Source: Rhodovulum sp. ES.010 (lineage in GTDB: Bacteria; Pseudomonadota; Alphaproteobacteria; Rhodobacterales; Rhodobacteraceae). From it: a stretch of 64,000 bases of DNA. Shown here one piece after another: positions 17,751 to 26,581 of the stretch (positions are counted from its first letter, which is position 1; every line of letters begins with the position of its first letter). A program made the translations under genes and the position numbers. The notes under the pieces are model-generated. The model was not told the DNA's origin. It was given only the letters and a program-made list of their open reading frames with translations, and made no database searches. The DNA lies in contig NZ_FSRS01000001.1 in NCBI RefSeq assembly GCF_900142935.1, positions 3,326,501 through 3,390,500 of the forward strand, written 5' to 3'.

Positions 17751-17870
17751 ACGATGGCGGCGTGCGCACTCGCCCCGCCCGAGGGGCCGGCCGCAGGGCC
17801 GGACCCGAGATGAAAGGTGTGCGCCGCAGGCGCGCCGCTGGATCACGCCTGCGTCTAGAGCGCGTCGCAT

Positions 17871-18482
17871 TTAATCGGCCTCATAGCCGGCCGCCTTGAA
17901 GTAGTTGTAGCATTCTTGGTCTGAGACGAGGTCGCAGACATGGCCGACGGCCGCCCAAAGTTGATCGTAGGTTCGCGCGGCTGCCTTCCTTATGAGCGAC
18001 TTCAGCTTTGAGAACGCCATTTCGATGGGGTTCAGGTCCGGGCTGTAAGGCGGCAAGAACAGGAACCAGGTGCCAATCGCACGCAGGGACGCCGCTGCGG
18101 CCGGGGCCTTATGGCTCGACAGGTTGTCGAGAATGACAACGTCGCCTTTGCGCAGCGTCGGCCCCAGCTGGGTTTCGATGTAGAGGGCGAACATCTCGGC
18201 GTTCATCGCCCCGTCGATGATCCATGGTGCGTCGAGCCGGTCGTGGCGCAGGGCCGCGACGAAGGTCTGGGTGCGCCAATGTCCGAACGGCGCGTGATCG
18301 ACGAGGCGCTGCCCGAACGGGGCCCAGCCGGTCGTCTTGGCCATGTTGGTTTTGACCGAGGTCTCGTCCACAAAGGCCAGCCGGTCCAGATGGTTGGCCA
18401 TGAAGGGCTGGCGTTTCGCGATCCAGATGCGCCGCAGATCGGCGACATCCTTGCGCTTCTGCTCAAGCGCCTGCAGGTCTTT
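17871..18482 (-). CDS. IS630-family transposase, DDE part (OrfB)
   Basis: The DDE_3 catalytic domain is visible: FVDETSVKTN (first Asp), VVILDNLSSHKA (second Asp), and the end LPPYSPDLNPIEMAFSKLK (final Glu). The frame lacks its own clear start; it continues orfA after a +1 (or -2) shift in the A6 run at 18485-18480, reading KDLQALEQKRKDVADLRR. Such shifts are usual in IS630 elements. Confidence 0.88.
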   Translation of the reverse strand, partial: KDLQALEQKRKDVADLRRIWIAKRQPFMANHLDRLAFVDETSVKTNMAKTTGWAPFGQRLVDHAPFGHWRTQTFVAALRHDRLDAPWIIDGAMNAEMFALYIETQLGPTLRKGDVVILDNLSSHKAPAAAASLRAIGTWFLFLPPYSPDLNPIEMAFSKLKSLIRKAAARTYDQLWAAVGHVCDLVSDQECYNYFKAAGYEAD

Positions 18483-18828
18483 TTTCGTGCGTCAGACCAA
18501 GCCCGCGCAGCACCCGCCAGATCGTGCCGCGATGGACCTCGATGCCATGGGTTTCGGCCAGCTCAACGGCCAATTCATCGAGCGTGATCTCGCCCTTGGC
18601 GGCGACGCGGGCTTCGATCCAGCCGGTCACGCCCGCAAGCTTGCCGTGCCCGCCGCCATTGCCTTGGGGCCGGGGCTTGAGTGATCCGGTCTCGCGACGC
18701 AGTTTGATCAGCTCGTTCACGAACTTCGGCGATACCCGGAAGTGCCGTGCCGCTTCGCGATGCCCATGACCTTCGTCCACGAACGCGACGACACGCTCGC
18801 GTAGCTCTATCGGATGTGGTTTGCCCAT
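18463..18828 (-). CDS. IS630-family transposase, HTH part (OrfA)
   Basis: Protein of 121 residues with an N-terminal helix-turn-helix (ELRERVVAFVDEGHGHREAARHFRVSPKFVNELIKLRR) and a second winged-helix region (ITLDELAVELAETHGIEVHRGTIWRVLRGLGLTHEK). It ends shortly after the A6 run where the frame changes to orfB. Confidence 0.88.
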   Translation of the reverse strand: MGKPHPIELRERVVAFVDEGHGHREAARHFRVSPKFVNELIKLRRETGSLKPRPQGNGGGHGKLAGVTGWIEARVAAKGEITLDELAVELAETHGIEVHRGTIWRVLRGLGLTHEKRPAGA

Positions 18829-18917
18829 CTATGACCCCCATATCTACCTCAAAGAGACGGAATCACATCACGGCCAATCTGGGAATCCTGAATCCGAAAG
18901 CCGGCGACACGCTCTAG

Positions 18918-20282
18918 CAGGCCGCTGAAATTCTCTTGCGGCCGGACGGATTTCCCTGACCCTCACCCGTGAGGCCGGCGTCGTCTGTTCTGTGTGCTTG
19001 GTCTCGGCCCTGCCTTTGGCGTCAGGCGGCCAGCAGCTTCGGCAGTCTGGCGAGGTTGCAGGCGGCCATGGTGAAGGTGAAGCGGGCGGCGACGCGGTCG
19101 AGGCCGCGGTATACGGTCTGGGCCATGCCGCCGACGGTCTTGGCCCAGCCGAAGGGCTCTTCGATCTTCTTGCGGCGCGTCTGGGACAGGGCGTAGCCGG
19201 GGTGGCGGGTGGTTCTGCCGTCGATGGCGGAGTGTCGGGCCTTCTGGGCGACATGCGGCGTGACGTGGGCCTGTCGCAGATCGGCGACGAAATCTGCGCT
19301 GTCGTAGCCCTTGTCGGCGCCCAGCGTGAGGCGGCGGGTCGAGCCGGGGGAATGGCGGTGGATCATGTCGAGCGCGGCGCGGCGTTCGGCATGGCCATCG
19401 GCGCGGGTCAGGTCGGCCTGGACGACGAAGCCATTGCGGTTTTCCATCAGCGCATGCCCCATGTAACAGAGCAGCGCGCCCGTCCCCTGCGACTTGCGGA
19501 ACAGCCGCGCGTCGGGGTCGGTGATCGAGGCATGGGTGGCGTTGGAGCGCTTCTCGCCGCGGAAGTCGACTTCGGCGTTGCGGTGGCGGCGGCTGGGGCT
19601 GGGCATCGGGACGGTCTCGGCTTCGGGCTGGGCAGGGGCGGTGTCGGGGCTGGTATCCTGATCGGTGTCCCCCGGCGGGTCACCCGGCCCGTCCGCGCCG
19701 GGCGGGCTGCCCTCGGTCTTCGGCTGGAAGCTCTTCATGGAAGCCCAGGCCTTGATCAGCGTGCCGTCCACCGAGAAGTGCTCGTCTGACAGCAGCGGTG
19801 CGACCTCCCGGTGAGCCAGGATCGCGCCCATCACCTTGCGCGCCATGTCGGTGGTCAGCAGCCGGTCACGGTTCTTCGTGAAGACGGTGGGGACCCAGAC
19901 CGCGTCGTCGATCCCCAGGCCCACGAACCAGCGGAACATGAGGTTGTAATCCATCTGCTCCATCAACTGCCGCTCCGAGCGTACCGAGAACAGGATCTGT
20001 AGAAGGCTCGCCCGGATCAGCCGCTCCGGCGGGATCGAGGGCCGGCCCTCCGGGGCGTAGAGCGTCTCGAACTCGGCATCGAGGCTGGCCAAAGCCTCGT
20101 TCACGACCCGCCGGATCTGCCGCAACGGATGCCGCGCCGGGATCCGCGCCTCGATGTCAACATAGCTGAACAGCGACCCGCTCGTCTCGTCCGCGCCCCG
20201 CATCCCAACCCCTCCGGCAACCGCCCAAGGGGTGAATCACGTCCCTCAACCGACGTCCAGAGCGAGGTTTTTCAGCAGCCTG
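18918..20282 (-). mobile_element. IS5-family insertion sequence
   Basis: Ends CAGGCCGCTGAAA (from 18918) and, inverted, CAGGCTGCTGAAA (to 20282) form imperfect terminal inverted repeats around one transposase gene, total ~1365 bp. Flanks are CTAG (18914-18917) and TTAG (20283-20286), so a TAG duplication at a YTAR-type target is likely. The element abuts the hrpB stop codon. Confidence 0.82.
19022..20203 (-). CDS. IS5-family transposase
   Basis: Protein of 393 residues with an N-terminal DUF772 domain (IPPERLIRASLLQILFSVRSERQLMEQMDYNLMFRWFVGL) and a DDE_Tnp_1 catalytic domain: HFSVDGTLIKAW (Asp), LGADKGYDSADF (Asp), and RKKIEEPFGWAKT (Glu). An acidic, Pro-rich insert at ~170-215 (GDPPGDTDQDTSPDTAP) separates the first Asp from the rest, as in related elements of this group. 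Apparently intact. Confidence 0.92.
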   Translation of the reverse strand: MRGADETSGSLFSYVDIEARIPARHPLRQIRRVVNEALASLDAEFETLYAPEGRPSIPPERLIRASLLQILFSVRSERQLMEQMDYNLMFRWFVGLGIDDAVWVPTVFTKNRDRLLTTDMARKVMGAILAHREVAPLLSDEHFSVDGTLIKAWASMKSFQPKTEGSPPGADGPGDPPGDTDQDTSPDTAPAQPEAETVPMPSPSRRHRNAEVDFRGEKRSNATHASITDPDARLFRKSQGTGALLCYMGHALMENRNGFVVQADLTRADGHAERRAALDMIHRHSPGSTRRLTLGADKGYDSADFVADLRQAHVTPHVAQKARHSAIDGRTTRHPGYALSQTRRKKIEEPFGWAKTVGGMAQTVYRGLDRVAARFTFTMAACNLARLPKLLAA

Positions 20283-22724
20283 TTAGAGGCGGCGCTTGGC
20301 GCGGAGGGTCGGTGCGGCGGCGTTCGGATCCTCCGGCCAGGGGTGCTTGGGGTAGCGGCCGCGCATGTCCTTGCGGACCTCGGTATAGCTGGTGGCCCAG
20401 AAGCCCGGCAGGTCCTGCGTCACCTGCACCGGGCGGCCCGCGGGCGAGAGCAGGGTGATGCGGAGCGGCAGGCGGTTCGGGCCCACCGTGGGATGCGCGG
20501 TCACGCCGAAGAGTTCCTGCAGGCGCAGCGCGATTTCGGGGGCGTCGCCCGCATAGTCGATCGGCACCTGCCGGCCGAGCGGGGTTTCGAACGCGGGCGG
20601 GGCGAGGCGGTCGAGGGTCTGTTTCTGGTCCCGGGAGAGCATCGCGCGGAGCGCCAGCAGCGGGTCGACGCGTTTCAGGTCTTCCGCGGTGCGGGCCCCG
20701 GCCAGGTACGGCAGGAGCCAGTCCTCCAGCGCGGCCATGAGGCCCGCGTCCGAGAGGTCGGGCATGGCGGTGCCCTCGCCGCGCAGCAGCTCCACCCTTG
20801 ACCGGAACCGGCGGGCGGCGTCGGTCCAGGGCAGGCCGAGCGCGCGCACCCCGTCGAGCGCGGCGCGGGCCAGGACATCGGAGGGGGCGTCGGTCCAGGC
20901 GCGGTCGTCGAGGACCAGGGCGCCGAAGCGTTCCTGTCGCCGGGCCACCACCCGGTTCTCGCGGCGCGACCATTCGCAGATCTCGTGCCAGCCGATGGCG
21001 TCGCCGTGGATCGCGCGCAGCTCGGCCTCGGCCAGCGGCGCGGCAAGTCGGACCTGCGCTTCGCGCGCGTCGCCGTCGAGGTCGAGGGCGACGGTCAGGC
21101 GCTGGCCGGCCAGCGGGTCGCCCGCGTCCAGCGCCGCGCCCTTGCCGCCCGAGAGCACATAGCGCGGCGCGTCGCCCTTGCGCCGGAGCCCGACCCGGTC
21201 GGGATAGGCGAGCGCGGCCATCTCGCCCGGCGACATCGGCCGAGGCGCGCGCGGCGCGCGGGCGGCGAGCCGTTTCGCCTCGGCCCGGATCCGGGCGAGC
21301 GCCGGCTTGGCGGGGGGCACGGGCAGGGGCGCGCGCGGGTCGGCGATGGCTTTCAGGCGCAGCGCCAGGTCGCTGCCGGCGCCGCGGAGCGGGTCGCGCT
21401 CTTCCAGGAGGGCGGCGAGGGGCGCGGCGGGTTTGCCCGCGCGCGTCAGCATGTGGGCGAGGCGCGGATGCAGCGGCAGCGCGGCCAGCGCCCGGCCGTG
21501 ATCGGTGATCCGGCCCTTCGCGTCGAGCGCGCCGAGCGCGGCCAGGAGCGCGCGCGCCTCGGCGAAGGCGCCGGGGTTGGGCGGGGTGAGGAAGGCCATG
21601 TCGGCGGGGTCATCGGTGCCCCAGAGCGCGAGGTCGAGGGCGAGGCCGGTCAGGTCGCCCGCCGCGATCTCGGGGGGCGGGTAGGGCGCGAGGCCGCCTT
21701 CCTCGCCCTTCGTCCAGAGTCGGTAGCAGACCCCCGGCGCCACGCGGCCGGCGCGGCCGCGGCGCTGGTCGGCCTCGGCCTTTGTCACCCGGTCTGTCAC
21801 CAGCCGCGACATGCCGGAATTGGGGTCGAAGCGGGCGCGGCGGGCGCGGCCGGCATCGACGACCACGCGGACATCCTCGATGGTCAGCGAGGTCTCGGCG
21901 ATGGCGGTCGCGAGCACGATCTTGCGGGCATCGGGATCGGGGCGGATCGCCGCGCGCTGCTCGGCGAAGGGCAGCGCGCCGTAGAGCGGGCGGATCCGGG
22001 TGCCCGGGGGCAGGCGGGGGGCGAGGGTCGCGGCGGTGCGGCGAATCTCGCCCTCGCCGGGGAGGAAGACGAGCACGCCGCCCTGGGTTTCGCCGAGCGC
22101 CCCTGCCACCAGATCGGCGGTGGCCTCGGGGAGGCGCGTGCCCTTGGGCAGCGGGCGATCCAGCCATCGTGTGTCGACGGGGTACGCTTTCCCCTCGGAC
22201 GTCACCACGGGCGCGTCGTCCATCAGTGCGGCGACGGGGGCGGCGTCGAGGGTGGCCGACATCACCAGGAGGATCAGGTCCTCGCGCAGCGCGCCGCGCA
22301 GTTCCCAGGTTAGCGCCAGGCCCAGATCGGCGTTCAGCGAGCGTTCGTGGAACTCGTCGAAGATGACCGCGCCGATGCCCTCGAGCGACGGGTCGGCCTG
22401 GATCATCCGGGTGAGAATCCCTTCTGTGACGACCTCGATCCGGGTCGCCGGGCCCACCTTCGCCTCGCCCCTTATGCGGTAGCCGACCGTCTCGCCCACC
22501 GCTTCGCCCAGCGTCTCGGCCATGCGTTCGGCGGCGGCGCGGGCGGCGAGGCGGCGGGGTTCCAGCATGACGATGCGGCCCGGCGCGAGGCCCGCGTCGA
22601 GCAGCGCCAGCGGCACGCGCGTCGTCTTGCCCGCGCCCGGCGGCGCCTGCAGCACGGCGCGGCCCGCGCGCCCCAGCGCGGCGATCAGATCGGGCAGGGC
22701 GGCGTCGATCGGAAGCGGCGTCAT
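20283..22724 (-). CDS. hrpB: ATP-dependent RNA helicase HrpB
   Basis: DEAH/RHA-type helicase of 813 residues. Motifs: Walker A QAPPGAGKTTRVPL near residue 45, the DEAH variant FDEFHERS near residue 140, SATLD near residue 180, and motif VI QRRGRAGRVAPG near residue 340. The C-terminal HrpB-specific domain ends RYPKHPWPEDPNAAAPTLRAKRRL. Cellular role is poorly defined. The IS5 element lies directly against the stop codon without shortening the protein. Divergent from meaB. Confidence 0.95.
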   Translation of the reverse strand: MTPLPIDAALPDLIAALGRAGRAVLQAPPGAGKTTRVPLALLDAGLAPGRIVMLEPRRLAARAAAERMAETLGEAVGETVGYRIRGEAKVGPATRIEVVTEGILTRMIQADPSLEGIGAVIFDEFHERSLNADLGLALTWELRGALREDLILLVMSATLDAAPVAALMDDAPVVTSEGKAYPVDTRWLDRPLPKGTRLPEATADLVAGALGETQGGVLVFLPGEGEIRRTAATLAPRLPPGTRIRPLYGALPFAEQRAAIRPDPDARKIVLATAIAETSLTIEDVRVVVDAGRARRARFDPNSGMSRLVTDRVTKAEADQRRGRAGRVAPGVCYRLWTKGEEGGLAPYPPPEIAAGDLTGLALDLALWGTDDPADMAFLTPPNPGAFAEARALLAALGALDAKGRITDHGRALAALPLHPRLAHMLTRAGKPAAPLAALLEERDPLRGAGSDLALRLKAIADPRAPLPVPPAKPALARIRAEAKRLAARAPRAPRPMSPGEMAALAYPDRVGLRRKGDAPRYVLSGGKGAALDAGDPLAGQRLTVALDLDGDAREAQVRLAAPLAEAELRAIHGDAIGWHEICEWSRRENRVVARRQERFGALVLDDRAWTDAPSDVLARAALDGVRALGLPWTDAARRFRSRVELLRGEGTAMPDLSDAGLMAALEDWLLPYLAGARTAEDLKRVDPLLALRAMLSRDQKQTLDRLAPPAFETPLGRQVPIDYAGDAPEIALRLQELFGVTAHPTVGPNRLPLRITLLSPAGRPVQVTQDLPGFWATSYTEVRKDMRGRYPKHPWPEDPNAAAPTLRAKRRL

Positions 22725-22822
22725 GGGCCGCGTTATGGGCGAATGCGCGCGGCTTCGCCAGAGGGGTGGACAGCCCCGCCCCGCCGGGGCAAGAGAGAGA
22801 CCGCCCCTGACCGGAGCCGCAG

Positions 22823-23806
22823 ATGGAGACCGACGAGCTTGCAGAGCGCATCCGCGCCGGCGAACGCCGGGCGCTCGCGCGCGCGATCACGCTGGTGGAG
22901 AGCGGCCGGGCCGATCACCGGGCGGCGGCCGAGGCGCTGCTGGAGCGGCTGACCGAGGCGCCCGGCGAGGCGCTGCGGCTGGGCCTGTCGGGCACGCCCG
23001 GGGTGGGAAAATCCACCTTCATCGAAAGCTTCGGCACGCTGCTGACGGGGCAGGGGCACCGGGTGGCGGTGCTGGCGGTCGATCCGTCCTCGGCGCGGTC
23101 GGGGGGCTCGATCCTCGGCGACAAGACCCGGATGGAGACGCTGAGCCGCGATCCGAACGCGTTCATACGGCCCTCGCCCAGCCAGTCGGCGCTGGGCGGT
23201 GTGGCGCGGCGCACGCGCGAGGCGGTCGGCCTCTGCGAGGCGGCCGGGTTCGACATCGTGCTGATCGAGACGGTCGGTGTGGGCCAGTCCGAGACGATGG
23301 TGGCCGAGATGACCGACCTCTTCGTGCTGCTGATGGCGCCGGGGGGCGGCGACGAGTTGCAGGGGGTCAAGCGCGGCATCATGGAGATGGCCGACCTGAT
23401 CCTCGTCAACAAGGCCGATGGCGATCTGAAACCGGCGGCCGAACGCACAAGGAACGACTATGCCGGGGCGCTGCGCCTGTTGCGCCGGCGGCCGCAGGAC
23501 CCGGAGGGATTCCCCAAGGCGATCTGCGTCTCGGCGCTGGCGCGCGACGGGCTGGAGGGCGCCTGGGACGAGATGCGGGCGCTGGCCGACTGGCGCCGGG
23601 AGCACGGCCATTTCGAGGCGCGCCGCGCGGCGCAGGCGCGCTACTGGTTCGGGGAGGAGGTGCGGCGCGGGCTCTTGGCCCGGCTGGAGCGCGACCCGGA
23701 GATGCGCGCGCGCATGGACGACCTGGGCGCGCAGGTGGCCGCGGGCGACGTCACCGTGGCGCGCGCCGTGGCCGAGATGCTGGACGCGCTGGGGGCGGCC
23801 CCGTGA
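22823..23806 (+). CDS. meaB: methylmalonyl-CoA mutase-associated GTPase
   Basis: G3E-family GTPase that protects and reloads adenosylcobalamin-dependent methylmalonyl-CoA mutase. It has 327 residues. P-loop GTPGVGKSTF is near residue 58, then VLAVDPSSARSGGSILGDKTRM, the VETVGVGQSE-like switch (LIETVGVGQSE) and the NKAD base-recognition motif near residue 195. The mutase gene is not in the window. It overlaps the amidotransferase gene by 4 bases (GTGA). Confidence 0.94.
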   Translation: METDELAERIRAGERRALARAITLVESGRADHRAAAEALLERLTEAPGEALRLGLSGTPGVGKSTFIESFGTLLTGQGHRVAVLAVDPSSARSGGSILGDKTRMETLSRDPNAFIRPSPSQSALGGVARRTREAVGLCEAAGFDIVLIETVGVGQSETMVAEMTDLFVLLMAPGGGDELQGVKRGIMEMADLILVNKADGDLKPAAERTRNDYAGALRLLRRRPQDPEGFPKAICVSALARDGLEGAWDEMRALADWRREHGHFEARRAAQARYWFGEEVRRGLLARLERDPEMRARMDDLGAQVAAGDVTVARAVAEMLDALGAAP

Positions 23807-24543
23807 AGCCGTTCCTGGTGCTGCAATTGCGCCCCGAGACCGAGGCCAGCGACGACGAGTTCGCGGCGATCCTGCGGAAAGGCGGGCTGGCGGAAGGGGA
23901 CACCCACCGCATTCGGCTGGATTGCGAGGCGATCCCGGCGGACCTGTCGCTCGATGTCTATTCAGGGGTGATCGTGGGCGGAGGCCCCGGCTGCGTGTCG
24001 GACCCCGAGGCCGCGAAAACGCCGATGGAAAGGCGGATCGAGGCGGGGGTGATGGGGCTGATGCCCGAGATCACCGCGCGCGATCTGCCCTTCATGGGCT
24101 GCTGTTACGGCATCGGCATCCTCGCCCATCACCTGGGCGCCGAGGTCTCCAAGCGGCGCTTCTCGGAACCCGTGGGCGCCACGACCTGCGTGCAGACCGA
24201 GGCGGGCCGGGCCGACCCGCTGCTGGACGGCTTGCCGGGGATGTTCCGCGCCTTCGTCGGCCACAAGGAGGCGCTGCAGCACCTGCCGCCGGGCTGCGTG
24301 CACCTGCTGGCCTCCGAGCCCTGCCCGTTGCAGATGATCCGTTACGGCGAAAACGTCTATGCCACCCAGTTCCACCCCGAGGCCGACAGCGACGGGTTCG
24401 AGGTGCGCATCCGCATCTACAAGGACCGCGGCTATTTCCCGCCCGAGACAGCCGCCGACCTGGTGGCGATGTGCCGGGCCGAGGATGTGCATGTGCCCGA
24501 GACGATCCTGCGCCGCTTCGTGGAGCGCTACGCGCGTGATTGA
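23803..24543 (+). CDS. class I glutamine amidotransferase-like protein
   Basis: Protein of 246 residues of the GMP synthase-like GATase1 type. The nucleophile elbow is MGCCYGIGILAHHLG (Cys near residue 104) and the catalytic His is in QFHPEADSD near residue 190. An insertion or extended C-terminus (RIRIYKDRGYFPPETAADLVAMCRAEDV) follows. No synthetase partner is adjacent, so it may release ammonia or cleave a gamma-glutamyl compound, as in PuuD- or GuaA-like stand-alone proteins. The GTG start at 23803 overlaps the meaB stop. Confidence 0.82.
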   Translation: MKPFLVLQLRPETEASDDEFAAILRKGGLAEGDTHRIRLDCEAIPADLSLDVYSGVIVGGGPGCVSDPEAAKTPMERRIEAGVMGLMPEITARDLPFMGCCYGIGILAHHLGAEVSKRRFSEPVGATTCVQTEAGRADPLLDGLPGMFRAFVGHKEALQHLPPGCVHLLASEPCPLQMIRYGENVYATQFHPEADSDGFEVRIRIYKDRGYFPPETAADLVAMCRAEDVHVPETILRRFVERYARD

Positions 24544-24579
24544 GGCACGGGCGGGGCGCCGGGGCGTGCCATGAATCGC

Positions 24580-24608
24580 TTGACGCCCCGTGCGATTGCG
24601 CTTATGGC
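24580..24608 (+). promoter_or_regulatory. probable sigma-70 promoter of rpmB
   Basis: TTGACG (24580-24585) and TATGGC (24603-24608) have a 17-base spacer. Transcription would start near 24615, leaving a ~60-base leader before the rpmB ATG. Confidence 0.55.
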
Positions 24609-24675
24609 AGCGCGACGGAATTCGCGGCGCTGCGTCGGCGGCGCCGATTGCATTATCGAGACAAGGAAAATCCCC

Positions 24676-24963
24676 ATGTCGCGCGTCTGCGAACTGACCG
24701 GAAAAGGGCCGATGGTCGGCAACAATGTCAGCCATGCCAACAACAAGACCAAGCGCCGGTTCCTGCCGAACCTGAACGACGTGACGCTGATCTCGGACGT
24801 CCTCGGCCGGCCGTTCAAGCTGCGCGTCTCGGCCTCGGCGCTGCGCACGGTGGACCACCGCGGCGGTCTCGACGCCTTCCTCGCCCGCGCGAGCGCCGAC
24901 CAGCTCTCGGAAAAGGCGCTGAAGATCAAGAAGGACATCGAGAAGGCGCAGGCGAGCGCCTGA
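24676..24963 (+). CDS. rpmB: 50S ribosomal protein L28
   Basis: Protein of 95 residues with the L28 signature [32 protein letters not shown] at the N-terminus, a conserved rRNA-binding segment. It is longer at the C-terminus than enterobacterial L28 (78 residues), as usual in alphaproteobacteria. The ATG at 24676 follows AAGGAAA; the frame open upstream is not part of the protein. Monocistronic with its own promoter. Confidence 0.97.
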   Translation: MSRVCELTGKGPMVGNNVSHANNKTKRRFLPNLNDVTLISDVLGRPFKLRVSASALRTVDHRGGLDAFLARASADQLSEKALKIKKDIEKAQASA

Positions 24964-25255
24964 GCCCGTCCCGCCGGTGACCGGCTTCGACGGCCCTGCC
25001 AGCTGCGCGGGGCCGTTTCGCGTTTCCGGCATGCGATTTCGCTTTGCCGCCGGGGCCGGCGCGCCTAGGCTCGCGCCGATGCGACGCGTTCCCGGAGTCG
25101 CGCCCGCCCTCGTGCCGGCGCCCAGCACGCCGCGCCTCGCCGCCGCGCGGGGCGGGGCGGCGATCCGCCCCGGCCCGCCGCATCCCCGCCCGGACGGCCG
25201 CGCCGCGCGCGGCGCCCTGCCGGGCCTTCGCGAAATCGAGCAAGAGGAGGGATGG

Positions 25256-25726
25256 ATGTCCCTGAAACCGATGATCCTGGCGGGCGCGCTGGCCCTCGCC
25301 TCCGCGCTGCCGGCGCTTGCCGGCGACATCGTGATCGAAGACCCCTATGCGCGCGCCTCGACGATGATGTCGAAATCGGGTGCGGCCTTCATGACGCTGG
25401 TCAATACCGGCGCGGAGGACGACAGGCTGGTGGCCGCGTCCTCGGACATCGCGGCCAAGGTCGAGCTGCACACCCACCGCGAGGATGCCGGCGGCGTGAT
25501 GCGGATGGTGGAGGTCGAGGAGGGCTTTGCGGTGCCCGCGGGCGGCCGCCACGAGCTTGCGCGCGGGGGCGACCACGTGATGTTCCTGGGCCTGACCCGG
25601 CCGCTGGAGCAGGGCGACACGGTGACGGTGACGCTGCGCTTCGAGACGGCGGGCGAGATCGTCGTGGAGATGCCGGTCGACCTGGGGCGCGGCGCGATGG
25701 GCGGCGGCATGCAGATGGGCAACTGA
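25256..25726 (+). CDS. periplasmic copper chaperone of the PCu(A)C family
   Basis: Protein of 156 residues with a Sec signal (LAGALALASALPALAG). The mature domain carries the copper-binding residues: ELHTHREDAGGVMRMVEVE and later GGDHVMFLGL, matching H-x10-M-x21-H-x-M. The family delivers Cu(I) to cytochrome oxidase CuA, often together with Sco proteins; neither is adjacent. A Met-rich tail (MGGGMQMGN) could be an extra copper ligand. The ATG at 25256 has the ribosome site AGGAGG. Confidence 0.9.
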   Translation: MSLKPMILAGALALASALPALAGDIVIEDPYARASTMMSKSGAAFMTLVNTGAEDDRLVAASSDIAAKVELHTHREDAGGVMRMVEVEEGFAVPAGGRHELARGGDHVMFLGLTRPLEQGDTVTVTLRFETAGEIVVEMPVDLGRGAMGGGMQMGN

Positions 25727-25751
25727 GCGGGCCCGCGACGCGAGGCCGGGG

Positions 25752-25810
25752 TGGGGGGCTCGGCCCCCCGTCCTGCGGACTCCCCCCGGGATACTTGTCG
25801 CCAGAAGAAG
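25752..25810 (+). repeat. intergenic hairpin repeat (Rhodobacterales type), copy C
   Basis: A GGGGGGC TCG GCCCCCC hairpin (25753-25769) is followed by GTCCTGCGGACTCCCCCCGG and CCAGAAGAAG. It lies between the convergent copper chaperone and sirtuin genes, where it could terminate transcription from both sides. Confidence 0.8.
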
Positions 25811-25831
25811 AGGGGCCGAGGCGCGGGGCGG

Positions 25832-26539
25832 CTAGTCTCGCGCGGGGCGGGTGGCCAGGACCTGCTCGACCCAGGCGGGCACTAGGTCCGTGGCCGGCCC
25901 GTGGCGTGCCTCGGCGAAATCGCTGACGGTGTCGGAGGGCGCGAGGTTGAGCTCGATCGTGTGCGCGCCCGCCCGGGACGCGTCCTGCACGAAGGCCGCC
26001 GCCGGGTAGACGCTGCCCGAAGTGCCGATCGCGACGAAGAGCTCGGCGGCGCGCAGCGCGGCCCAGATCTCCTCCATGTGGTGGGGGAACTCGCCGAACC
26101 AGACGATGTCGGGGCGCGTCGCGGGGGCGCCGCAGGCCGGGCAGGGGGCCTCGGCGCGCATCTCGGGGGGCGCGTCCCAGCTGCCGGCGCAGGCCGCGCA
26201 GCGGGCGCGCGTGATCTGCCCGTGCATGTGCAGCACCGATCGGCTGCCGGCGCGTTCGTGCAGGTCGTCGATGTTCTGGGTGACGATCAGCACCTCGCCC
26301 GGCATCGCGCGTTCCAGCCGGGCCAGCGCGGCATGGGCCGCGTTGGGCAGCGCCTCGGCGGCGTTGCGGCGCCGCGCGTTGTAGAAGTCGTGCACCCGCG
26401 CGGGGTTGCGGGCGAAGCCCTCGGGCGTGGCCACCTCCGCGAGGTCGTGGTGCGCCCACAGCCCGCCCTCGTCGCGGAACGTCCCCAGCCCGCTTTCCGC
26501 CGAGATCCCGGCGCCGGTCAGAATCACGATCTTGGCCAT
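25832..26539 (-). CDS. cobB: NAD-dependent protein deacylase (sirtuin)
   Basis: Sirtuin of 235 residues that removes acyl groups from protein lysines using NAD. NAD-binding ILTGAGISAESGLGTFRDEGGLW is near residue 5, the QNID motif in IVTQNIDDLHERAG is near residue 95, followed by the catalytic His in LHMHGQ. A Cys4 zinc site (CAACAGS, CPACGA) is present. The YNARRR segment corresponds to the Tyr/Arg pair that gives class III sirtuins desuccinylase activity. ATG at 26539; divergent from the phosphatase gene with only 42 bases between starts. Confidence 0.93.
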   Translation of the reverse strand: MAKIVILTGAGISAESGLGTFRDEGGLWAHHDLAEVATPEGFARNPARVHDFYNARRRNAAEALPNAAHAALARLERAMPGEVLIVTQNIDDLHERAGSRSVLHMHGQITRARCAACAGSWDAPPEMRAEAPCPACGAPATRPDIVWFGEFPHHMEEIWAALRAAELFVAIGTSGSVYPAAAFVQDASRAGAHTIELNLAPSDTVSDFAEARHGPATDLVPAWVEQVLATRPARD

Positions 26540-26581
26540 CGCGTCCCCCTTCGCTATCACTCTGGACCAAAGGAGCCGTCG

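Larger units (their letters stand above)
17858..18914 (-). mobile_element. IS630-family insertion sequence, complete
   Basis: Imperfect terminal inverted repeats GAGCGCGTCGC (from 17858) and GCGACACGCTC (to 18914) are each flanked by TA (17856-17857 and 18915-18916), the target duplication of IS630/Tc1 elements. About 1057 bp, with orfA and orfB overlapping in different frames. Its right end lies 3 bases from the IS5 element. Confidence 0.88.
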
